From contig JASXTE010000001.1 in NCBI GenBank assembly GCA_030280995.1, forward strand, positions 25,003,106-25,067,105: a stretch of DNA of 64,000 nt, read 5' to 3'. The translations under genes and the position numbers were made by a program. The notes below the pieces were generated by a model, which worked only from the letters and a program-made list of their open reading frames with translations, ran no database searches and was not told where the DNA came from. This document shows positions 46,694 through 57,049 of this stretch, in pieces. Position 1 is the first letter of the stretch. Every line of letters starts with the position of its first letter. This stretch comes from Hemileia vastatrix. Its lineage: Eukaryota; Basidiomycota; Pucciniomycetes; Pucciniales; Zaghouaniaceae.

Positions 46694-47790
46694 CAGTGCC
46701 TGGAAGAAAGTCTTTGGAATTTTTTATGCATAGCACCTTCCATTAACCACCACTTCATCCAGCCATCACTTGTTCACTATCACATCAAACACCTCAAGAC
46801 TTTATTTTTTGGTCTTTCACCTTCCCCTGTTTTATTTGGTATAGTATTTTTGTGTACTCTATCTCATTTGGGCAAGATAAGAACTAATTTATTTTGTTTA
46901 GTTTTTTTTTTACTTTTCCTTGCACTATGGTGACTTCTAGACCTGGAACAAAGCAACTTACAATAACAAAACTAGCTCAAATTGTTGGAATGGCTGAAGC
47001 AGGAATCACACCCATTAAAATTTCTAGAAAGCTAGGTGTTGCTGGCTCTACTGTTTGCTCAATATTGGAGAGATGGAGAGCTAGGGGAAATGTTGAAACT
47101 GCACCTGGTTCAGGTCATCCCCTCAAAACAAACTCAAGAGACATGCCTGAACTCAAATGACTCAGCCTCTCTAATTGAAAAGCCAAGCACCTATCCATAC
47201 TTCCAAGGTGTCTTCCAAGTTCTAAGCTGATTCAGGTATCTGAAAAATAGAAGACTGGCATGCTCAATCACCTGACCTGAACCCAATTGAAAATCTTTGG
47301 AGATGCCTCAAGGTGTGCATTCAAGAAGCTTATCAACCCAAAACTCCAACCAAAATGATTCAGAGTCTTGAATCATTATGGAACAACTTTCCGAAGGAGC
47401 CTCTTATTCACTTAGTTTCATCAATGCCTGCTTGTATGAAGGCTGTCACTGATGCAAATGGTGGATCCACCTGCTGGCAAATCTCAAATTTTTAGCTTGA
47501 TTTTTTTTCTTTTTTTATGCTTTGATGTTACAACTAGGGGTTATCTGAGTCTAGCTTTCTATATAAACAAGTCTCATTGCTTAGAAATGCCTACTTTCAA
47601 ATTTATGGAATCACCTTTTTTTACAAAATGAAACAAATATAAAAATATTGATTATTATGATTTTTAGTTGTGATATTTGTAATCTACACAACAACTTTGA
47701 CCTTAATGAGCAATCTTGTAGTGAAAATGAGAGTTGAGTGTATATTTTGTGAGGAAAACTTCAATCCCAAAGACTTTCTTCTGGGTACTG
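46694..47790 (+). mobile_element. Tc1/mariner element, internally deleted, TA duplication
   Basis: Inverted ends CAGTGCCTGGAAGAAAGTC (left) and CAGTACCCAGAAGAAAGTC (right, inverted) are each flanked by TA (46692-46693, 47791-47792). Removing the element restores D-G-I-V-G-V of copia-B RT without loss. At 1,097 bp it is shorter than usual for Tc1. Confidence 0.95.
46927..47490 (+). pseudogene. Tc1 transposase remnant, catalytic middle missing
   Basis: The N-terminus is kept: paired helix-turn-helix with KISRKLGVAGSTVCSILERW and the GSGHPLKT linker, from the ATG at 46927 to a TGA at 47158. The C-terminus is kept in another frame from about 47250: DWHAQSPDLNPIENLWRCLK, holding the last acidic residue of the DDE/D triad, and on to about 47490. 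The DNA between them is too short for the first two aspartates, so an internal deletion removed the catalytic core. Confidence 0.9.
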
Positions 47791-48757
47791 TAGGTGTTGC
47801 TATCAAAGAAGTTCCAGAAGTTTTTATCTGCACAATTTTCAGCTCATTGAAAAGATTCTTCAGAGTCATAACCCCTCTGGATTGACAACAATATCCCCCC
47901 TACCAACTAATCTAGAAATTAACACAGCCAAGGATGAAGAGGTAGCTATTGATATAACTAAATATCTCTCTATTCTAGGTGCTCTCAGTTATGTGGCAGT
48001 AGCAACTAGGCCAGATCTGTCCTTCCCTTTCAATTTTTTAGCATGATTCTCCTACAGACCTACAGCCACTCACTGGATTGCTCTGAAGCACCTGCTCAGA
48101 TATGTTCAACACACCACCAACCTCTGTCTTCACATTCAGCCTGACCTAAATTCCCCACTTGAACTTCTATCAATTTTTGATTCCACTTGGAATAACAAAT
48201 AATTCTCAAGGGCTCAAAGTGGACACCACCTGCTCCTTAACTCTTACCCTATTGTGTGGACCTCAAGATTCCAGTTGACAGTTAGCAATTCATCATGCAC
48301 TCCTGAATATGTAGCACTTGGTGGTGGTATGAAAGATGTCATTTGGATCTCAAAACTTCTCAAAGATATATTTCCTGATGTTCCCCCAATCAAAATCTGC
48401 TGTGACAACAAAGGAGCAATAGCCAATGCAAAAGACAATCCAGACAACAAGAGGACAAGGCATGTGGATAGGTGTTTCTACATTGTTAATGAGAAGCTCT
48501 TCCTAAAAAAAGCAACTTTGTAATGAGTCCCTACTGCTTAAATGCATGCAGATATACTCACACAATCACTGGGCCCATCTCTGACAATGCTTAGAAGGAA
48601 AGATTCCTGTGTGTGGTGATGGGGTTATATTTTCTTTTCTTTCTCTTTATTTTTGACTTATTTTATTTCAGTTCAATTCTTTTTATCTTTTTTTTGGAGT
48701 TGGTTATGTCTGAATGGGGGGATATCAGTAATATTTTATCATAACTAAGTGGGGGGA

Positions 48758-48870
48758 TGTTATGTCTCTAGGAATATGTACTTATTTATGTAGAGTATAT
48801 ATATTCTGTAGTCTCAGCATCTCCTGTTCTACGGTTCTTTCCGGAGTTCTACAGGCTGACACATTGCTAA
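48758..48870 (+). repeat. 3' LTR of copia-B (113 bp)
   Basis: Starts TGTTATGTCTCTAGG right after the polypurine run AAGTGGGGGGA and ends GACACATTGCTAA. It matches the LTR at 57501-57615. The short LTR is a family trait, like the 119-bp LTR of copia-D. Confidence 0.85.
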
Positions 48871-48886
48871 ATTTTCTCATTAATCC

Positions 48887-49005
48887 TGTAGATGTTTAAC
48901 ATCATAGACTTAACTAAGTACTCAACTACTAGACCTAATGTGTGTATATATGTGTGATGGGAACATAAGTAATACATTAGATTATTAGAATAAACCACCA
49001 TCTCA
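48887..49005 (+). repeat. 5' LTR of copia-D (119 bp)
   Basis: Starts TGTAGATG and ends ATCTCA. It is followed at once by GGTTATGGGC, the half-tRNA primer site (49006-49015). Confidence 0.95.
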
Positions 49006-49800
49006 GGTTATGGGCGTTTCCCGCTTACATTAAAAAAATAATTATTTTTTTTCCTTTTTTTTAAATCACTTTCTTTCAAAGCCGGGTGTCCTTACCTTAG
49101 GGGATTTGTCTTTTATTTTCTTTAATTTTTTTTTCTATTTTTTTTTCTCTTCTCGGCTCTCACTCTCAGCTTCTTTTTTCTTCTTGCTCTCTTTCTCTTC
49201 CTTTCTCTTTTTTTTCTTCCTTTTTTTCTTTTACTTTTTTTCTTTCTTCTTATATCATTTTTTCCGCAATAAACATATATAAAAATAAACAAATCAAATA
49301 CATAAAAATATAACATAACAATAAATAACTGAAATAAATAAAATAAAAAGAGATAAAATATAATACATAAAAGATAAAACATAACAATAAATAAATAAAA
49401 AAAATAAAATACATAAAATAAAATATAACAATAAATAGATAAATTACAAAAAGAGGCTTTGCCCGACATCATCAATAGATTAGGTTGATTTTAATAGCCT
49501 GAAATCAAGAGTGATAAACCCAATTTCTGTGGACGCACACGATTGCCAAAAATATTGATTGTGTAAAAAAAAAAGAAAAATAATAATAAAAAAATTAAAA
49601 ATAAATAATTTTTTTTTCTTCTTTTCCTTTTTTGTCTTCCGTTTTAATTTTTAGTTTTTTTTTCTTTCTTTACTTTTATCTTATTCTATATTTTTTCTTT
49701 TCATATTTTTTTTCTATTATTATTATTCATCTCATCTCTATATCTTCTTAAGTCTCGTCCATCATCGTCATCCAGACATAATAGAAGATTGACAGAAGGC
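49006..49800 (+). other. Copia-D leader, primer site and pyrimidine-rich tracts
   Basis: Begins with the primer site GGTTATGGGC (49006-49015). Long T/C-rich tracts lie at 49043-49250 and 49608-49720, with an A-rich block of AAATA repeats between (49270-49450). No gene. Such strand-biased tracts could serve as leader signals or simply be low complexity. Confidence 0.7.
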
Positions 49801-52800
49801 ATGCCAACTCCACCAGATGACCCTACGGCCAACAATAACGAGACTCGTGAACCATGTAGGATATCGACGTACACAGAAACTGGATGGGACAAGGATTATG
49901 CATTTGCTAAACTAACGAAGGCTAAATCATGGATTGATGCTACTCCAAAATTAAATTCGACTGGGGACAACTTTCAATTGTGGCTAATGAAGATACAAAA
50001 ATTACTTGGAAAAGTAATTAGAGACAAATACTATGCTGACAACCAAAAATGGAGAATAAATTTGCACAAGGATTATCTAGTTTGTGAAATATTAACTGAA
50101 TGCGTCAAAGATTCCACTCAAGAACTAATTTCTAATGGAAATTACCCGACAGCTTTTGACTTATTGGCCTTTTTGGTTACTCATTTTAATCAGAGCACTT
50201 GAATTCATCACATGAATTTATGGCAAGACACCTTATCTCTACGGTTGGCTGATTTTCCCTCAGGCGTGGAATTTACAAAAGCTATATATGAAAAATTTAG
50301 GACTATGCGGGCTTCAGGACTGGAATTGACAGTAGACAACATCATAGGTTTAATGCTTCAAAATCAAGCAAAGGGAGATCGCAGATTAGAAGACAACATT
50401 ATGAATCAAATTAGTACGCTGTATCGAGTCAATGAAATACTGTCATCAAAAGAAATTTCAAGAGTAATTATTGACTCACAAAGACAAGAATCATTGAAGA
50501 TCAAAACAGAAAAAGAAAAAGTTATAACTATCAACAAATCTACATTACAAAAAAGTGAAGGACCGGATTTAATTGAAGTTGATGCAATAAAACAAACACA
50601 ACAATCAGTTTGCTATCAATGTAACAGACCTGGACATTTTGCAGCCGACTGTCAATCTTCACAAAAACAATTTTCCTCATCTCATTCTCAACATACACCT
50701 TTGTATACAGCACATTATCCAATGCCTTTTTACCCCGCACTCACACCAAAAAATCCTTATCCCATATTTCCAAATTTTCTCTACCCACCTCCATTTCTGT
50801 GGCAACAACCACCACCACCTCAGAAACAACAACAAACTGATGAACGTAAAGCAGACTACTATAGACCTAATTACAACAAAGATAACAAAAATATAAAAAC
50901 ACGACTATTGGAAATTGACGATTCCAAGGAACCATGCGAGATTCATATTGAAAAGCTTTCAATTTCAGATGATGGACCTCTCCCAATCCTAGATAGCGGC
51001 GCTACTCATCACGTCACAGGCAATATGTCTAACTTTTCCCCATATGTTCCTCTAAAATTACATATACCCCTCAAAGTAGCAACTAATGGGAACAAAAATT
51101 TCATCACAGGAAAAGGTTCTTTGATCTTCCCCACGCCGAATGGGAATAGTGTCGAATTAAAAAAAATTTATTACTGTGAAAAAGCGAGTGGCACCCTTAT
51201 TTCACAAGCTTCACTTATATTGGCTGGGTGTAGGATATCTTTTTCTTCAAGAGACATGGATATATTTTCTAACGATAACATTCTAATGTTTACTGCAAAA
51301 TTCAACAACAGGAGCTGGACACTACCACAATCATTCCCAAGACATGTACTTAAAATAGTAATTGATAAAAGTCAACTTGTAGATAGCTGTTCTTACAAAA
51401 TTAAATTAAAATATTATCCACCTTATAAAGCTGAAAAAGTGAAACTTGACATAGATAAAGAAGAGTGTTTGAAATATTGGCATAGGATATTTGGACATTG
51501 AAGTTTGAGGAATATCAGAAAACTTTTCAAAAGGAAGTTTGGTGAAGGTATCCCAGAAGATTTACCAGCAGGCATGTTAGATTGTGAAGACTGTAAATTA
51601 GCTAAATCAAAATGTTCTGATCCCATAAATCCCTCAAATAGATTCCATCCTATTGGTGAAACTTTGACAGTTGACCTAATGGGTCCTTTTGAAGTAATGA
51701 CAACAAATAAAGGTAAGTATCTCTTAACTATGTTAGATGTTGGCTCTAGCTATGGTAACTTAGAAATAATTGAAACAAAAGATGAGGCTAATGATATAAT
51801 TAAGAATTACATTACGTGGTTACAAAAAAGAACAAATCTGACTGTAAAGACTCTAAAGAGCAATAACGGTGGTGAGTTTGTTAATAAACGTCTACAAGAA
51901 TGGTTATATCTACATGGTATAGAACATGAATATTCCTTACCTTATTATCACGAGCAGAATGGGGACATTGAACATTTTAACCAGACTATTTTTGATATGG
52001 GCAGAACAATTCTATTAGACAGCGGCTTACACAAATCTTTTTGGGGACCAGCTTTCAAATGGGTGGTATATACACACAATCGCTTACCAAATACATGCAG
52101 CAGTGACATGACTCCTTATGAAAAACTCTTGAAATCAAAGCCAAGACTCAATCACTTGCGTATTTTTGGTTCAATAGCATATGTACATGTACCAAAGGAA
52201 ACAAGAAAAAAGCTGGATAATAGAAGTAAGAAACGTCAAGTAATTGGTTATTTGCAACACTCAAAAGGTTGGTTATTTATAGAAATAGACACAGGCAAAC
52301 TAATTTCTTCAGCTTGGGCAACTTTTTCAGAAACTGCGCCTAAACCAAAAAATTACAAATTAGACAACACTAATAAAGAAAACAAAATGAGTTTAGATTT
52401 TATTGCTAACACACTGACTTTTAACGATTTCAGCACTGAAGAAGAAATAATTGAACAAGATCAACTAGTAAATAACATAGAAAAAAGCTGTAAAACTATA
52501 GCAAATAACTTACCAAACACTTTTTTACAGGCAATGAAGTCAAGTAACAAAAAGGAGTGGCTAGAAGCTTGCGAAGATGAAATGAAAAATCTATCAAGAA
52601 TGGATGTTTGGTTGGAAAGTTTACTTCTGGATGGGAAAAGAGTTACTGATGCTAAATGGGTTTTTGCTGAAAAATTAGACAACAATGGAAAACTGATAAA
52701 GAGAAAAGCCAGGTATGTTGCCAAGGGGTTTTCCCAAAAAGAGGGTATAGATTATGCAGAAACTTTTGCACCAACAGCTACTTTTACTTCCTTACGAATC

Positions 52801-54072
52801 TTACTAACAATGGCTGCATCTTACAACTGGCCAGTTCACAGTTTTGATGTAGTTGCAGCATATCTAAATTCACCAATAGATGAAGATTTGTGGGTGAAAG
52901 CACCACCAGGTTTTGGAAGAGAGGAAGGCAAATTTTTCAAATTAAAAAAAGCTTTGTATGGCACAAAGCAAGCGGCAAGGTGTTGGTGGAAACATTTAGA
53001 GTCAAAATTATGTTCAATGAATTATATTCCAAGCTACTACGACAGCTCTTTATACATACTTCAAGATCAAGCAAATGATGGCATCTTATGGATTCATGTA
53101 GATGATGGAGTTATAACAGGTTCAAGCAAGGAAATATTGAAAAGTTTTCAAAAACAACTATCAGAATTAGTTACAATAAAATGGGAAGAAGAATTAAATA
53201 ACATTGTTGGGGTTAAAGTAGTACGTAAACAAAGTGGTTTCATTCTTTCACAACAATTACTGATTAACAAGATTGCTGACCGTTTTGAAGGAGAACCAAT
53301 TAGAAAATCAACAGTATTACCTAAAGATTGTAAGCTATCGAAAGGTACTGGAGAAAAATTAAAGAATACTGAATTTTTAAGTTTGATAGGCTCATTGAAC
53401 TATTTAGCTGTTGCAACTAGGCCTGACATTTCTTTTGCAGTAAACTACCTAGCAAGATATGCTAATCATCCAAATGAGCAACATTGGGAGGCATTAACGC
53501 ATTTAATTCAATATGTACTCACAACTAAAGACTGTATGTTCCATATTTTTCCAGACAAAAGAAAAGAACTAGACGCATATGGCAATGCAAACTGGAATGA
53601 TGATCTAGCCAGATGTACAAATGGAGGACTTATATGCCACATGGGAGTACCTGTAAATTGGACATCTAAACAACAACAATTAGTGGCCTTGTCTACTTGC
53701 AAATCTGAACTAGCGGCTTTAGCAGCAATAACAAAAACAGCAATGTGGATAAAGAATATGCTAGAGGACATGACAGGTAATGAGATTATAACAACACTAC
53801 ATTGTGATAATGAATCTACTATTAAAGTAGCAGCTGATCAACCATCGAACAAGAGAATTCGGCACATGGAAAGGAATTTTTTCTATGTTAATTCCCAACT
53901 ACATAAGAAGAGGGCTGCAATAAAATGGATTGGAACAAAAGAACAAAAGGCTGATATAATGACAAAAAACCTAGGTCCTAATTTAGTAGAAAAATCTAGA
54001 CAACTAATCAATGTTTACAGTAGTTTTTTAGGATGGCGGAATGTAGTTGAGCAGGGGGGTGTAGATGTTTAA
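49801..54072 (+). pseudogene. Copia-D gag-pol polyprotein, one frame, two nonsense codons
   Basis: Start ATG at 49801 (MPTPPDD). Gag carries a perfect CCHC knuckle, CYQCNRPGHFAADC, at 50611-50652. Protease DSGATHH is at 50992. Integrase zinc finger (H...H, CEDC) lies about 51480-51600, core D at 51673-51675, and E in GDIEHFNQ at 51970. RT has ARYVAKGFSQ, HSFDVVAAYLNSP, LYGTKQAARCWW and the box WIHVDD at 53095-53106. RNase H follows and the frame ends at 54072 just before the 3' LTR. Breaks: TGA at 50200-50202 and TGA at 51499-51501. Two catalytic aspartates are N: integrase S-N-N-G-G-E (51862-51864) and RNase H GNANW (53584-53586). The whole is 1,424 codons with no frameshift. Confidence 0.93.
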
Positions 54073-54178
54073 CATCATAGACTTAACTAAGTACTCAACT
54101 ACTAGACCTAACGTGTGTATATATGTGTGATGGGAACATAAGTAATACATTAGATTATTAGAATAAACCACCATCTCA
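54060..54178 (+). repeat. 3' LTR of copia-D (119 bp)
   Basis: Identical to the 5' LTR except at one CpG site. Preceded by the polypurine run ending 54059. Confidence 0.95.
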
Positions 54179-54183
54179 AATCC

Positions 54184-54442
54184 TACTTATTTAAGCTATG
54201 TGATAATCTTCGTGAGATATTGATCCACAACACTAGCAAGTAAAATATAAAAAATAATGTAAGAGAATATTTCTAACCTGTAATGAACCAAAGCCTTGGT
54301 TGGAGAAATATTCTTCAATCTAAATACACTGTTTATATATACAACAGATTCCAAATATACCTTTCATGTACTTTTTCATATTAGGGATTAATCTCATTAA
54401 CTTTAATCTTTGTCATGACAAATCTGTATAAGAAGACTATCC
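54184..54442. other. Unassigned sequence beyond copia-D
   Basis: No frame or repeat recognised. It continues the site into which copia-D inserted. Confidence 0.4.
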
Positions 54443-54785
54443 GTGGCAAAAAGGACCATCTTTTCTGCTGCTTCGGAGACCACCTTTCTATTTTTACTCT
54501 CACTTGAGCATTTGCGCCTTAAACAGTTACCAGAACAATAACGCTAACGAACTTCAAGAATGAGAAGAAGTAATGGTATTCTATCGCTAACCCGCATTGA
54601 ATTAAATAGTGATAGGAATCTAACACTAACCTTTACGGTAGGGAAAAGCAAGGGTAATCTAACACATTATCATCAGTGGTGGTGAGTCACAAGCGAGAGA
54701 GACTGCTAACTTAATAGGGAGAAAAGACTAAAAATAGAAAGGTGGTCTCCGTTGCAACTCAAAAAGGTGGCCCCTTTTGTAGAGA
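54443..54785. mobile_element. MITE-like element with inverted repeats of about 50 bp
   Basis: GGAGACCACCTTTCTATTTTT at 54474 is inverted at 54733-54753 (AAAAATAGAAAGGTGGTCTCC). Outward the arms continue as AAAAAGGACCATCTTTT and AAAAAGGTGGCCCCTTTT. No target duplication was fixed and no gene is inside. The rest to 55075 shows nothing I recognise. Confidence 0.6.
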
Positions 54786-55075
54786 CTGATGCCTTGCAGA
54801 ACCAGGAAAAGATCTCCGGTGCACTCGGAGGCTACACTATATACTGATGGGAGACTAGCTAAGTACATAGTATGGTAACACCATAACACCTTTAAGGCCT
54901 TTCAAAAAAAATTGCAAAACCACCACGATTTATGAAATGTGCTGTACTCATCTGCAGTGCTTTTTTTCACCTGTAATTCGACGTTGGTTCGCTCTATTTG
55001 TAGGACTAGCCAGAGTGGATGCCTGACTGATGCCGGGGAGCATCAGGAAAAGTCCTAATATTTTTAGCTATCAGT

Positions 55076-55941
55076 CTTTTTTTTTTTTTTATTTCATACA
55101 ATCTCACCCGACAAGGGGCATGAAGGATAGGTGAAGCTAGTAAGATTATGTACAAGTTTATTATGGACGAATACGATGGTTGGTAAATGGGCATTAAAGT
55201 AGGAATAACTAATGTATTTATTGGGTGAGCGGAAGGTTATTGGGAAATCTTTGAGTGTTAGTTAGGAAAAAAGCTACTTGTGAGATGATAGGGGAAGGGG
55301 AAAGCAAAGTAGATGTGGTAAATGAAAGTTTGTGCTCCTTGGCAGCATTAAAAAGATCTTTACGCAACTCCGCATGAGCAGGGCAGAAGAGTAATACATG
55401 CTCAGGAGTGTCGTGAGCATTAAGGGAGCACATGGGGCATACTGGGGAGTCAGAGGCTTTAAATTTAAAGAGGTATTTTTTGAGGGGGGAGTGACCAGAG
55501 CGGCACTGCTCGAAAGCGGTAGCTTGCGCTCTGGGGAGGGAGGAGAGGTTACTGAAAATGAGGTGCGGGTTGAACTTGCCTCTCAGTTTCCGTAGGGTGT
55601 TTTTGCTGGGGGGAGAGAGAAGCAGAGATTTAGAATAGGATTTCAAGTGGGATTTCAAAGAAGAAATGGAGGGGGGAGGATGGTGAAAAGTGGTGTAAGA
55701 CTTAGCAGCATTTGACATGTGGTGGGAGCCATTGGCTAGAAGGTCAACAATCTCATTTCCCAAGATTCCACTGTGGCCTGGGCACCAGTGAAGCTTGAGT
55801 ATGAGATCTGGGTTTGCTTTTCGAAGTTGGCTTATCGTGGCTACTATGGACGTAAGAATAGGTGAGTTGAAGGTGGAGGGGGAGGGGGAAGTTAAGAGTT
55901 TAATCACTGCTTGGTTGTCAGTGAAGCTATCAGTCTTGTAT
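55076..55941 (-). mobile_element. 5'-truncated LINE, Tad/I-like, with poly(A) tail
   Basis: A run of about 14 T at 55077-55090 is the poly(A) tail on the minus strand. Above it is a short 3' UTR, then the RNase H and zinc-knuckle end of ORF2. The 5' side ends at the MITE at 55942. A second short copy of this 3' UTR (CATACAATCTCACCC(A/G)AC) lies at about 57182. Confidence 0.8.
55218..55941 (-). pseudogene. LINE ORF2 C-terminus: RNase H and zinc knuckle
   Basis: RNase H motifs are D in DSFTDNQAVIKLL and the D in NEIVDLLAN after LHWCPGHSG. The C-terminal part has CPMC...HDTPEHVLLFC, the C-x2-C-x(n)-H-x4-C type knuckle found after RNase H in Tad-like and I-like LINEs. The frame is clean to its TAA near 55218. 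The first codons toward 56039 are MITE sequence, so translation from there is not real. Confidence 0.85.
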
Positions 55942-56228
55942 ACAGTCAAACCCCTAAACATTGAGACGAAAATGAAATTTTTTGAAATTTCATTCACAGC
56001 CCAAAAGTTGAGCTGCAGTGTTTTTTTGACATCTACCATTCATTTTGTGGCAATCGCGCTGATTTCTCTGTTGTTTCTCCGCTCTTCATCATCTGAGTTG
56101 AAAGTGAAGTCAACCTAATTGTCATAAATTGAACTGATTCTGTCAAGAAGTTCTGCAACTCAACTTTTGGGCTGTCAAAAAAATTTCTAAAATTTCACTT
56201 TAGTCTCAATGTTTACGGGTTTGACTGT
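55942..56228. mobile_element. MITE of Tc1/mariner type, 287 bp
   Basis: Inverted ends ACAGTCAAACCCCTAAACAT and, inverted, ACAGTCAAACCCGTAAACAT, continuing to TGAGAC and through AGCCCAAAAGTTGAG for about 75 bp. A TA precedes the CAGTC start; the other side has TG, so the duplication may be mutated. Inside there is no gene. Confidence 0.75.
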
Positions 56229-56539
56229 GTTCCTTAATTTGTTTCATGCTCTTTCCCCGATGTTAAAGATGCTACTAGTTTGACGCACGTCATTCTACAG
56301 GAGTCGGTGTCTATTATAAAATCTAACCAGTGCACATCCGGTGATAGATAAGGATACTTATGACTCTATAATGATCTACGACACGATTATCACCTGGAAA
56401 ACCAACTTCATTGACGAAATAAGAGTTGGTTTACGGGATGCGAAACTCCGAGTGCAAGTAAAAATCTACATAAAGGCAGCTTCTTTTTGTTGGATCGCTC
56501 ACTTACTTGTGAATTCCTGACTTATAATCATCAGCCAAG
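56229..56539 (+). promoter_or_regulatory. Upstream region of the secreted-protein gene
   Basis: Less AT-rich than its surroundings and free of recognised repeats. TATA-like words are TATTATAAAA at about 56312 and ACATAAAGG at about 56470, the latter 70 bp before the start codon. Promoter function is inferred only from position. Confidence 0.35.
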
Positions 56540-57049
56540 ATGAAATTCTCCAACAATATTTTTCAAGCCTTGATTTTATTCATCTCTCTCAGTTTGTATT
56601 ATTGTCAAGACTGTAAACAAACTCGTGGTACCCATGCCGATGGTTGTAGAAATATGTATATCTGCAATTCCTAAGACGGTGTTACTGACCAACATTATCT
56701 CTACAGATGTCTACATTTGCATTAGGTCGAAAGACTCCCAAGAAAATTCACAGGTGTGCGCCCGTGTTTTCGATGTTACAGCCTGCGATGGGGAAATCGT
56801 TAAATCCGCGCCGGATTATATCTACAAAGCCTGTTACAACGGTATGTTGAATGAAATAGACTAGAATCGAGGAGCGAAAATGTTAATGTGTATATTTTTG
56901 TTTCGTTTTATCCTCAAGATGTCTCTAAGGGGATATGTAGAGAAAGTAGAGGTAGTAATGTGACAAATGGTTGTAAACCGCTTAAGCCTTTCTCCAAAGA
57001 AGTGGACAATAACGGCTTTAAATTTAATTCAAGTAAGTCCGATTTCTAA
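56540..57049 (+). CDS. Small secreted cysteine-rich protein (candidate effector), three exons
   Basis: I do not recognise the family. Start ATG at 56540: Lys then a hydrophobic run (IFQALILFISLSL), a clear signal peptide with cleavage near residue 20-23. Intron 2 is 56842-56918 (GTATGT to CTCAAG, 77 nt, phase 1). Intron 1 ends at CTACAG, 56706, preceded by a branch-like TACTGAC. Its donor is less certain; GTAAAC at 56613 gives a 94-nt intron in the right phase, and GTs at 56628, 56643 or 56646 also fit. With the first choice the exons sum to 339 nt, or 112 residues. After the signal there are six cysteines (in YIC, QVC, TAC, KAC, GIC, NGC), enough for three disulfides. The stop is TAA at 57047. 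Without splicing a TAA at 56672 ends the frame. Confidence 0.6.

Larger units (their letters stand above)
46461..48523 (+). pseudogene. Copia-B RT C-terminus and RNase H, split by Tc1
   Basis: 46461-46691 reads RFWWLHIASKLDALG through IWIHVDDGIVTGSS to NDNVDGIV. After the Tc1 element the frame resumes GVAIKEV at 47793. Later LGALSYVAVATRPDLSF, IFDSTWNN, CCDNKGAIA and TRHVDRCFY follow as in copia-D. Stops and shifts lie at 47883, 48042 and around 48200. The terminal stop is at 48521. Confidence 0.85.
19666..48870 (+). mobile_element. Copia-B: degraded Ty1/copia element split by three insertions
   Basis: Pieces in order are gag (19666-19829, 32876-33264), protease (33265-33767), integrase (33768-34761), RT (34762-35459, 46461-46691, 47793-47900), RNase H (47900-48523) and 3' LTR (48758-48870). 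Each break is explained by an insertion with its own target duplication: Gypsy-2 (AAAGG), copia-C (CAGCA) and Tc1 (TA). The 5' LTR is not found. Protein similarity to copia-D is clear (shared IWIHVDD box), so they are relatives. Confidence 0.85.
48887..54178 (+). mobile_element. Copia-D: youngest Ty1/copia element, 5,292 bp, target duplication AATCC
   Basis: LTRs of 119 bp at 48887-49005 and 54060-54178 start TGTAGATGTTTAAC and end CCACCATCTCA. They differ at one base (T in the left LTR, C in the right, in a CpG). AATCC flanks at 48882-48886 and 54179-54183. Primer site GGTTATGGGC follows the 5' LTR and the polypurine run GCAGGGGGG precedes the 3' LTR. It is structurally complete and inserted 16 bp beyond the copia-B LTR. 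Confidence 0.97.

Noticed and set aside
49122..49475. Minus-strand frame with a Lys/Arg-rich tail
   Set aside because: It is the complement of pyrimidine-rich leader sequence of copia-D; low complexity only.
55795..56118. Plus-strand frame across LINE and MITE
   Set aside because: Antisense to RNase H and crossing an element boundary, so it is a chance frame.
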